Source: Planococcus citri (taxonomy: Eukaryota > Arthropoda > Insecta > Hemiptera > Pseudococcidae). Taken from it: DNA of 64,000 bases. The number at the start of each line of letters is the position of its first letter. Positions within the stretch are counted from its first letter, which is position 1. The notes under the pieces were generated by a model that was given only the letters and a program-made list of their open reading frames with translations, was not told where the DNA came from and searched no databases. The stretch spans positions 16,110,580-16,174,579 of the forward strand of contig NC_088678.1 in NCBI RefSeq assembly GCF_950023065.1, in the 5' to 3' direction. Made by a program: the position numbers and the translations under genes. Of the stretch, positions 42,674 to 53,126 are shown in pieces.

Positions 42674-42732
42674 GGGTCTGAACAACGCATGTGAAATTTC
42701 AAGGGTGTGGCCGAACAACGTATAGTTTGTAA

Positions 42733-42735
<3 letters not shown>

Positions 42736-42769
<34 letters not shown>
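42736..42769. repeat. (CA)n microsatellite between the two 4-kb units
   Basis: Simple CA repeat exactly at the junction of the tandem copies, which suggests that the repeat was involved in the duplication. Confidence 0.95.
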
Positions 42770-42770
<1 letters not shown>

Positions 42771-44130
42771 CATTACCGACGAACTCTACCAAGATGGGAC
42801 CCTAATTTCTCACATGCGTTGTTCGGACCCCTATTTTTTTTAAATATTGAAGGATGGTATAGGTTTATGTACATCTTTTCAATACCTTTAGAATTGGTTC
42901 TAAAAATAGAACAGGGTAGTTGTTGTAAATTTCCTTCAACTCTATTTTTTAAAAGTACGCATTTCACGTGCGATGACGGGACCCTAAGTGTAAGTTATAT
43001 ACACCTTTGTTTCAAACTTCACAGTACATGATCGGACTTCTATGTGAATGCAAGTATGAAATTTTGTATACGTTCTTGGGACATTATACACAAATAGTTA
43101 TGAATTTTCGCATACGTTCTTCGGACCTAATTTGCAATGTTGCCACCTATCTCAGTCACACAAACAGAGTGTCTTATGAGCGATGCTCGGACCTATGAAT
43201 ATAAGTTACATTCATCAAATTTCTAACATTATGATCCAAGATTGGACTTCCATGTGTATGTAAGTATGAAATTTTATATACGTTGGTTGGACTTGTATAA
43301 TGACTTCCATGTGTTTTCAATTTTTTTTTGTTCAACATTTTGATGTATTGCACCTTTGAAGACATTGGCCTACTTTTTAAATTTTTTGGAGTCCATTAAA
43401 TCAGGTTTTTGCGTTTGATTTAGAATAAAATAACATTTGCATTTACATACTCGTATGTAGCAGTTGTTTAGCGACCTTTGCAAAAATTTTAGTGTTTTTC
43501 CCGAACCATATTGAGCTTTTGAATACGATAACCTTCTTTTGAATTTATGCAGGTCAATTTTTATCAAACTTTCGCATTTCTTACGACAGGGGAACGCTAA
43601 TGGCAGATGTGAAAAGGTTTTCCGACGACTTTTGCGAATATTTATGGGAAAAGCATTTCCATCTCAAATTAAATGCGCAAGCTCGATTTAAAGGGGTCTG
43701 AAAAATTTAAATCACTCGCAAAGGTCGTCGAATTACCTTTACACACCTGCCAGAGCGTTTCTATCTCAATTCAAATGCAAAAGTCTGATTAAAAAATTAC
43801 AATGGTTAGTCAAAGGCAGAAAAAAAATACAAACTCCCACGAAATTACTCGAGTAACCAGAGATGAGGCGATTAGAATCGCGGATCAATTTTGAATCGCA
43901 TTCAGAATTGAAATTTTACTGGAACTGGAAGACCAAAGTTTACTCTGTACTCCACTATCATCAAGCTGTAAAATCCACTGCAGAGGGGGTTCAAGTCAAT
44001 TTGGAGCCTCCTGCCACTTTTGGAAAATTTTTAGAACCTTCAGCACATTTTTGAAACTTGAAATTTCAACAAAATTTCATAAAATGGAGTTAGAGAACCA
44101 AAATTTTATCAGTTCAACTTTGGAAATATT

Positions 44131-44279
44131 TTTTTTAGTCGAAGTAAAATTTTCTAACGCTTTGATTTGATTTTAATTAGCTGTGTTGCTTCGATTTCGG
44201 AAATTGCTTTCTGAAATCGAAGCAACACAGCTAATTAAAATCACATCAAAGCGTTAGAAAATTTTACTAGAACTAAAAA
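44131..44279. repeat. Long hairpin, copy 2
   Basis: Arms 44131-44197 and 44212-44279 correspond to the perfect hairpin of copy 1 but carry a few mismatches, for example near 44141 and 44243. Confidence 0.85.
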
Positions 44280-46370
44280 AAATTTGATAATTCCTGGAGC
44301 CTCCAGTAGATTTTTGAAACTCGAAATCTCCCCAAAATTTCATTGAATGGAGATGGAAAACCGAAATTTACTTTGCACCGACTTTAGGTGCGGGTTCAAG
44401 TCATTTTGGAGCCTCCAGTGAATTTTTTTAAATTACTGGAGTCTCCACCAGATTTTTAAAACTTGAACTTCCACGAAATTTCATCAAATGGAGTTAGAAA
44501 GCCGAACTTAATTCCGCAAACTAATTTCAGGTAGCTACGAAACCAACTGCAGGAGAATTTCAAGTAGTTTTGTAGCCTCCAGTGACTTTTTGAAAATTAC
44601 TGAAGCCTCCAGTAAATGTTTGAAACTTTCCACAAAATCACATCGAATGCAGATAGAAAGTCGAAGGGTTCAAGTGATTTTGGAGCCTTCAGCGACTTTT
44701 TTAAAATTTCTCGAGTCTCCAGCACATTTTTAAAACTTGAAATTTTCACATATCTAATTTTATCAAATGTTTTCACATACATTTATCAAATGGTGTTTGA
44801 TAGCCGAAATTTTCAATACGATATAAAGTGGACTGCAGTGGTTTCAAGTGGTTTAAAAGTTATCAGCTACTTTTTGAAAATTTAAATTTTCCAAAAAACG
44901 CCATAAAACCCGTTCAAATAATCTGAAGCTTGCTTGTACGCGAGTAGTTGCTTGTTAATAACCTTGACCGATAAAGTGCTTAGGTACCCGTTATTTTTTT
45001 TTTAAATCGGCATCGCGTATCCTGAATAAAACGTATGTATTTTTGTGAAGCAATTTATTCGATTTCTCACTTCTTTGAAAATTTAAAAAATTCACTCTTC
45101 CTCTTTGGTTTGAGGTAAAAAGATACAATTCAGTTGACATCCTATTTTTGGCATTTCTCCAAAGTAGATTGCATGGTAATTTCAATCCATTTTGGAGCCT
45201 TCTGCGCCTTTTTGAAAACTTGAGTTCTTTAATAAATGCCACAAAATCTGCCTGAATCGATAGTGCGTACTGCGCAAAGTGAATTTCGGCTTTCCAACTC
45301 CATTAGTTTCAAAAATCTCCCGGAGGCTACAGTAATTTCTAAAAAGTCGCTGGAAGCTCCAAACGATCGGAAATCCACCTGCAGTTGACTTCGTGGCGTA
45401 TTGAAATTAGTTTGCAGGATGAAGTTTGGTTGTGATGAAATTTCACGGAAGTTCAAGTTTCAAACCTCTGCTGAAGGCTCCAGAACCAGTCAAAACTGTT
45501 TGAAACATTTTCCAATCGATTTGGCTGGTCAAAAATAGGTTACCTATCCCAAATTTCAGTTTTCTACATCAATTTGATTTTCCCTTTCATTTGTGGCCTA
45601 AATTCGATTTTCAAAAATTCACCAAAAATCGAAAAGGGCACGGCACTTGAAATTTTTGACAGGTGTTAAATTTTTGCCTGCTCATTAATTTGATCTACCA
45701 TTGTACGGTTCATAAAATTATGTGCAAGTCCACTGTTGGAACGCAATGGCCACTTTTTTGAGGACAAGGGCTAGAAATGTTTCTTAGAACTCCCCCTTTA
45801 AGAATAAAATTGCGTGGGAGGATTAGCAGGGATGCTGAATAGATCGTTATGCGCCCCCCCCCAACTATTAGGCAGCTTCAACTTTTGGAAATTGCTTTTT
45901 AACAGTCTGGACAGTTATGATAACTTACGACGAATCAATTTTGAAAAAAGTTGTCTGTAGGATTTTGAAAAATTTGATAGAGCTGCTTTGCATTTGAAAA
46001 TTGTTTTTCCTTCTCGTAATATAATTTCTGTGATTTTTGAGTGAAATTTTCAAAACGTGTGTTCAATATACGTAGTGACGGTGTCTGGACTTGGTTATAA
46101 CATGTTGTGTGTTTGCCGTTGATTTCAGTGGCAACGTTGCAATACAAGTCCGAACATGGTATGCAGAGTTAGACAAAAATAAGGTCCGAACAACGTATAA
46201 GTAAATTCATATTACTTACACCCGCTGCAGTGGTTCCATGTGTATATCAAGTTGAGTGTATCAGCTAAAAAAACGTCATGTGTTCTATACGTTCTGGGTA
46301 CTTTTTACATGAACCACTTTTGATAATTTTCCCATGGCTAAAATTACTCGTAGATCACGAAAAAATGGTT

Positions 46371-46411
46371 AAAACGTTGTTCGGACCTACCTAAAGTCCG
46401 AACAACGTTTT
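46371..46411. repeat. Palindromic GTTGTTCGGAC motif, copy 2
   Basis: Same 16-bp inverted repeat and 9-base spacer as at 42633-42673. Confidence 0.85.
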
Positions 46412-46473
46412 GGGTCCAAACAACGCACGTGAAATTTCAAGGGTGTGGCCGAACAACGTATAGTTTGTAAACC

Positions 46474-46492
46474 CACACACACACACACACAC
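46474..46492. repeat. (CA)n microsatellite at right end of copy 2
   Basis: Short CA run closing the second 4-kb unit. Confidence 0.9.
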
Positions 46493-46689
46493 AAATTCGT
46501 CTCCTCGTATGTGTAGAAAAAGGTTCTCGGAGATGCACCGCAGAGCAGGTAGCCAAATAATTGCCTGAAGCAAAAAAAAGAAGCGTGGCAGACTGGTTTT
46601 ATACACACGCTAGCTGTTATAACGTTGGTTAGGTCAGGGTTCAAATCAAAACATTGGAATGTCTGGATTTCTGTACACTGTGTGTATGT

Positions 46690-48960
46690 CTGTGTGTGAT
46701 GGTGAGTTTATTCTATCCCTTTCTAACTAGGGTGAGAAAGAGAGAAGACAGAGAATCGAAATACACAGTGTACATGGTTTTTTATACAAGACCTAGCTAA
46801 CTGATTTTTTTAGAGATGGTGAGATTTGGAAGGTTCTAATTTTGCGAGCCGAAAGATTTAAAAAGTGTACTTTTAGATATAATATCATGGGACTTATTTT
46901 TATGAGAAGAGAATTATGTACTATGGTGTACCTGTATGTTTACGAGTATGGAAGTTGTACTGTAAAAATAAAACATCATGTTTTATTTACAGAGACTAAT
47001 GTATCCGCTAATTACAGTACACTATAGTATTTTTGGACATAGAGGGAATTTTCAGAAAGTTTGAATTTTGAAAGAAAATTAAATTTTGGATGATTATATT
47101 GTGCATGTGTTTCTGAGAATGTGTGTGGTTTGTCTTGAAGAAATTGATGGGAAAAAATGAATGAGACCCTTTGGGTCTCATTTTTCATCTAAATTTTTCC
47201 CAAAAAACATTCCAATCTTAGCTCACACAGTCGCGAAAAAACAGTACAAATTTTCAGAAGTTTAAATTTTGAGAAAAGAAAAATTAGAATTTTAAGTGAT
47301 TATAGTGTGCATGTGTTTCCAAGAATGTGTATGGTTTGTCTCGAAGAAATTAATGGGAAAAAATGAATGAGGCCCTTGGGTCTCATTTTTCATCTAGATT
47401 TTTCCCCAAAAAACATTCCAATCTTAACCCACACAGTCACGAAAAAACAGTACACTATATTTTTGATTATGAGACAATATTTTTGAGCTTATGGTGTGTC
47501 TCTCTTTTGAGGAATATAGGCTGTTTGTATCAATTGATTATTCAGAGAAGATCAATTGTGGATGAAATTTCAACTCATGAAATTCCACTTTTGATTTTCA
47601 ATTCTCTGAATTTTTCAAATTGCTACTCATGCCACCTTAGAAAAAACACATCATGGTTCCTAGATTGGGGAATTTTGGAGTTTATTGACCTGTATTTTTT
47701 ATTACTGTGAATTTTATAGTTGTGACTACGAAATAATTAGGTTTTGACTCACTCATAGACCTTATCTCGAGTTGTAATAAGATGAATTCCAGAGTGAATT
47801 TCCACCAAATTAGTCACCTTTCCGATTTTTTTAATTAAGATTTTTGTCTTAAATAGAAACTTTCGAAAATAATTTTTTGATTAACTAATATTTTTCACAG
47901 TAATTTTACAAATCAATAAACTGGGATTATTTGCCCCTCAATCCCCGACAAATATCAGAGAGTGTGGTTTTGGCAAATAATTTTTCTTAACCTAAACTAT
48001 GTACATAACATATCGTTCACCTGACTTGCATTTATTTTATTATGTGGTACTTGAAAATCTCATAAAATGGGAATCACATCTTTCAACCAGATATCCGAAA
48101 TCTATGAGAAAGTTCGAGCTTCCCTTGTGTTGAATCTCAGGCCCTTGCATAATTTATGTAAGTGAGATGAAAAATATGTTCGGCGCAAACCTTTACAATG
48201 GGGATTAAATTTAGATTAAAATTTTGAGAAGGGTTAAGAGTGACAATTTTTAAATTTTGATTTTTGACTTAAAATTTCTCAAGATGGTTTTGATTGATTT
48301 TAAGCATTTTATGTACCTGTACCTTCATTGTCTCGTAATTATTTGTTATGTAAGACTCTGAAAAATACACAAATAGGAACCACATCTTTCAACCAGATAT
48401 CCGAAATCTTTGAGAAAGTTTGAGCTTCCCTTGTATTGTATTTTTCAGACTCTAGCATAATTTTACAAGTTTTCTGAAAGTACAGGTAGACTTTATTCAA
48501 AGCTGTTTTTTTTGTAAAAGAAAAAAAAATCACTCTTTTAAATTTTGTTTTTCCTAACTCGCCACTTATGCATCATGCATAAGTTGCTAAAAAAAAATTT
48601 TCGGACTTGATAGAAATTATTGCCCACCTTCATGAGACAAAATTATGAGTCTGAAATTGGAGAAATCCCAATTTGACAACTTAACCATACTTTCTCTATG
48701 AGATGTTGGTGTGCTGTCTAAGGTTAACTGTTACGAAGCAGAGAGTTTTGTCTTGGTGTTTTTTAGACATTGAGCAAAGATTTCGTTTAGGTGCCATCAC
48801 CACATTGAAATCAATTAGAGTATGACCTAGGTCTCCTCAACTCAAATAGTGCTTTCTGCCACGTAACAATTAGACTGATTTTTGAGATTTTTCTGTCCAC
48901 ACTCATTTAAATCCCACTGGGTGTTCATAATTCCAAAAAAAAAATACAAGAAAAATCAAA
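46690..48960. repeat. Right arm of the large inverted repeat
   Basis: Reverse-orientation partner of 36260-38706 (anchor pairs are listed there). Inside it, 47040-47230 and 47230-47480 are two related direct units. No gene is supported. The sequence between this arm and the LTR at 49195 is AT-rich and also without a gene. Confidence 0.75.
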
Positions 48961-49194
48961 TTTGGAAGAAAATTTAATCGAAATGTTTTTACGAAAGTTT
49001 TGGAAAAAAGATGTTAGAAAAAATGAAATTTTGAAGAAAATTTAATCGAAGTGTTTTTTACGAAATTTTTGAAAAAAAAAGAAATTTGGATTTTACGAAA
49101 TTTTGAAATTGTGCCCCTCTAAGACATGACTGTGAAACTGGTACTTAGAAAAATCTAATTTTTCAACATAATGTAGAGGGTACTTGGGACTCCA

Positions 49195-49694
49195 TGTTAC
49201 CACTCTACAGTGGTAAATTGATGCCCAGGCAGGCGGCAACACTGCAACTGGTACAACACCATCTGGCGTACTAGTTCAGTGGAGACGACGGCCGAGATTG
49301 CCGAAGCGAGCCGCCTTGCAGTTTTCTAACCATCTTCTTAAAGAGTAGTAATAAGTTTAACGCTGGCTTATGCCATCTCTATCTGTTAGGAAACGCCTCA
49401 TCTCCAGCAGAATCTTTCGTGTTAACGAATGGTATTGAATAGTTATCGTAGTAACGTTCCTATTCACTGTACATCTAATGAGAAACGGAAATATATGGTG
49501 AAACGTATATATTTGTGTTGATTATTGATTTACGACGAGTTGTGAGAAGTATAGTTGGGTGGACGGAGATAGGTATTCATACCTTACGGTTCAGTGTCCT
49601 AGAGGGACTTTGGTTGGTTTTAGGGTTAAAGTACCAGGTGGCGGAAGTAAGACTTTTCCCCTAAACCATAAGAACCCCCTGTTTTACCCTAACA
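49195..49694 (+). repeat. 5' LTR of element 2 (500 bp)
   Basis: Begins TGTTACCACTC and ends CCCTAACA, giving a perfect 5-bp terminal inverted repeat (TGTTA/TAACA). A primer-site-like TGGCGCC follows after one base. A TATA-like stretch (CGTATATATTTG) lies near 49505-49517. With no 3' LTR in view the ends are inferred. Confidence 0.65.
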
Positions 49695-49695
49695 T

Positions 49696-49713
49696 TGGCG
49701 CCATAAACGTGGT
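49696..49713 (+). other. Candidate primer-binding site of element 2
   Basis: TGGCGCCATAAACGTGGT: the first seven bases and the later AACGTGG match a tRNA-Lys-type primer site, but with an interruption. It is correctly placed one base after the LTR. Confidence 0.5.
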
Positions 49714-50092
49714 GTTTCTTTCTGAGAAGTTCTGAGCAGGTTGAGAAGTGAAAGTTTGCACAACTGTGCAAAGTGGAACGAAGTTGCTCGGATACGGATC
49801 GGACAAACCCATGTGTAACCAGGTTAGTGGTGAATGTTTTATTATTTGATTAAGTTATTCGTTTATTCGCGATCGTTCGTAATTCGCGAAGTGTTGTTTG
49901 TGGAAAAAAAGTGAATTTGTGCACTTTTGTGCAAGATTGTACTAACCTGGTCAAGTCCATACCTGCTTGATTTGTGTGCAGTTCTGACCTGCAACAAAGA
50001 GAGTAGAAGTTATTTAGCCGGATTTTTATTGTGTAAACGAAAGTTTACCTACCTGATTTTGAGTATTATTTACCTGATTTTTTTGAGTAAAA

Positions 50093-53000
50093 ATGAGTTC
50101 CAACAGAGGTGGGCGTGGTTCCTCTAATTCATTGAGCAGATCGAATTCTGGAAATAATATAGATTCGTTAGAGGATTATCGTCGTAACATAGGCTCTAAC
50201 GTTAATGGTAATCGTGTAGCTACTCCCAGTGTTTCTCAAATCCCTCAAAGACAACCGAGAGATGCGGCAGTGGCCTGTACCCAAAGAATTCACGAAACTT
50301 TTCCAAGGAGAAGAAATGAGAATAGTGCAGGCTCGGAGGCACCTAGAAAGCAAGCAAGGCTTGAGGGTGAGAGTAGTGAAACGAGTAGAGACGAAGCAGA
50401 GACGCAAGCTGAGTTAAACATGCATCAAGCAATGTCTAATTTGGCGGATTCGAGCAGGAACGAACCTGCTCAAAATATGCAAAATGATGCTGAGTCTGAA
50501 CCTGTCGTGAGTAGACCTGAGCCTAACCCAATGCAAAACCTGTTGGACAGCCTCGATGCTGATGTACAGCAAGTTTTAAACCAAGACAATGTCGATTCAG
50601 CTGCAGGTCAAAACCTGCAGGCTGAAGATTTGCTGAATAGGACTATTATTCCGAGGCGATCGAGTTCTAGGGAGTCTGTACAAACAGTGACTGTCCTAGA
50701 TAATCCTGAATCGCGACGTGAATCCGGTGGTAGCCAAGGCCCAGTGCAAAGGCCTGTTGCGAGGCGCATCAGCCCCCTACCACCCCCTCGAAGTGTAAGA
50801 GCAAGTAGCGAACCTGTCGCTAGGGTGACGATCGAAGATGTCACTATGAGCATTGAGGAAGAAGCACAAGTGCAAATGGCGAGTAGATTTAGGGAGCTGA
50901 GCCTAAATAATGTGAGAGCTAGGCCCCAAGAGACGTTATTTGGTGGTTTTTTACCATCCGAGAATAGGCCTAGGGATCCGAACGCACCTCCCCCCTACTC
51001 TGCTATAGACCCCCTCGCAAATGTTCAGCCACCGGTAGGCACTAGAGACGAGTCGCGACAAGCTCAAAATAATTTTCAACGTGAAGTTGAAACGATGACT
51101 AGACCAGCAGTTACACGCGCACGTCCGAGCGTGAATGTAGCTGCACGAAGATTCGATTTTAGGCCGGTGAATTTAGGCGTCGAGCATCAGTTGATTCGAG
51201 TAGAGAATAGGCGGCCGGAAATGCTGACAGGTGCATACGTCGACGCGCAAATACCGAATTTGCGCGATAATTGCGAAATCTTAGACCACAGAGCCGAATG
51301 TACAAACTGAGTTGTCACGCACTCGCGGTGATTTGGAAACAATTTACCGTGAAATTCAAAACAACATAACCGAGAGAGACACGGCGAGTACCGCGCGATT
51401 ACGCCGAATGGCCGAGGCATGGGGTACCAACCACTCTAGACTTATAAATCGTATCGGTGATGAAATAAACAACGAAGGTTTGAGAATGACGTAGACGATG
51501 GATGCCGTGGCGGTGTTGGCTGATGAGATTCGAGTTGAAAGGCAAGCGAGACAGCGAGACACCGGTTTAATTTGATTATTGACACAAAGAGTCGTTGAGT
51601 TGGAAAATGAGCGTCAGGCCAAGGCGTCGCAAGGCGGGAGGCCACGCTCACAGGCTCAAACTGGCTCAAATATTCCGCAAAGTGACCCTGTGCCACCCGA
51701 TGGTCGAAGATTCGGGTTTGACAACCATTTTCAGTGGCAGGACATTCCTCCAAGATGGCAGCAGGGTCCCCAGATGAGACCGCAGCAAGCTTTGCAACAA
51801 GATGTGAGATTTGAGCAGAACAATGCGCAAACGAATAGTGCACAATCGAATAGTGCGCAAACGAGACCTGAGGGCCGAGGAGACTCGTTTGGAAGTTTGA
51901 GTAACGATGCGCAGCCTCACAGAAACGAAGCTGAATTAATAAGATCCATGCAATGCAATGCCTTAGGGCTGAGAATTGCATACGAACCGCTAAACGAGAA
52001 TATAAATTACGGTGCGGGAAATTGTGCAGCAAAGTTAGGCACGCTGCAAGTTTTGAAAATAATCTACGATGAAAGTAACGAGTTTGAGCCGCATCTCTTC
52101 GTGCGCCAATTTGAGGAAGCAATGGAGAGTATGTACGCGAATGAGACGATGTATATTAGTATGTTTAGGCAACTAGTAACACATCCGGCCGCGGCTACTT
52201 GGAAAGCAAATTCTGGGTCGGTAAAATCGTACAAAGATTTGAGACAGTCGTTCCTACAAACAATGTGGAGCCAACAGAGTCAAGAAGACGCGATGAGTCA
52301 TGTGAGAGCAGTGGTACTTCCAGCCAATCGCTCGACAGATATGGCAACAGTCGCGCTGCGTTGGTTGCGAGTAGTCTCGAATGTGCAAACCACTGAATGG
52401 CAAATGATTAATGCAGTCTATCCGCGAATTAATCCGATATTGAGAACTAGGATTACGAATGAAGAGCGTAATGATATCGTTGCGTTTGCGAGACGTCTCA
52501 TAGAAATGACTCAAAACGAGGAGTTCATAGACGGAGTACCGAATTTACAGCTTAGAACTCAATATAATGCTCAACCTCAAACCACTCGTAGGAATCGTAC
52601 AGACGATAACTGGCAGAGAGGCGCTGGTAACAACAATGGCGCTAGAGCAAATTCAGTGGATACGAGACGTAATAACAGTGGTGGTAATTATAGGTCAAAT
52701 GACAACAATGGCCGTAGAGACGATAGAGCTAGATCAGACAACCGAGACGCTCGAAATACGCGTGATAATCGAGATTCACGTGACAACCGTGACACGCGTG
52801 ACAACCGCGACTCCCGCGATAGCCGCGACAACCGAACGCGCAATCGCGATGACACTCGCAACACCCGGGATAACCGCGATAACAGAGAAGATTCGCGAAA
52901 ACGTAACAACGATTCTGGAGCCGCAGCTTCTGGCTCAAATTCGAAGAGAGACGACAACAAAGGTGATGCCAGACGTGATCGTAGAGCGAGAGAAGGTGGC

Positions 53001-53126
53001 ACCACCAACGAGGCTGATGTGGATTATACTGAGATGAATCCTGATGATCCACCTTACTCTGAGGAGGAGGTGTCTGATGATGGTTCTCAAGCGTCGTCTT
53101 TAAACGACGACGTGACGCAGGCTTAA
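50093..53126 (+). pseudogene. gag: Gag of element 2, broken by a frameshift and two nonsense codons
   Basis: The reading starts at ATG 50093 and is open to the TGA at 51308-51310. Homology then continues in another frame, which is open from 51285, is cut by TAG at 51492-51494 and TGA at 51573-51575, and then stays open to TAA 53124-53126. The segment RTRGDLETIY near 51318 matches the other two Gags. The helical stretch runs across both stop codons without loss of pattern, which indicates that they are mutations and not gene ends. The capsid-like part (about 52080-52550) shares KSYKDLRQSF with the Gag at 30389-33019. The tail (about 52735-52900) is a low-complexity run of Arg-Asp-Asn type triplets in place of a zinc knuckle. 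This copy probably cannot make full-length Gag. Confidence 0.85.

Larger units (their letters stand above)
38707..42734. repeat. 4-kb non-coding unit, copy 1
   Basis: Starts ATCATTACCGACGAACTC and ends before the next CA run; 42769-46473 is a second direct copy (period 4062 bp). The left end carries TCACATGCGTTGTTCGGACC near 38742 and the right end its near inverse near 42680-42706, so the unit has inverted-repeat ends. Variants of GTTGTTCGGAC recur near 39004, 39050, 39115 and 39216, and inverted near 42420, 42446, 42670 and 42710. These look like subterminal motifs of a DNA transposon. The interior has many degenerate repeats of a GAGCCTCCAGT type and no gene. Confidence 0.75.
42769..46473. 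repeat. 4-kb non-coding unit, copy 2
   Basis: Direct copy of 38707-42734. It lacks about 450 bp corresponding to 40030-40490 and has about 180 bp extra near 45670-45850. Small-ORF products at its left end repeat those of copy 1 with few changes and show no sign of coding selection. Confidence 0.75.

Noticed and set aside
38711..43198. Repeated short ORFs at the left ends of the two 4-kb units
   Set aside because: Substitutions between copies do not favour synonymous positions by eye, frames overlap on both strands, and no motif is present.
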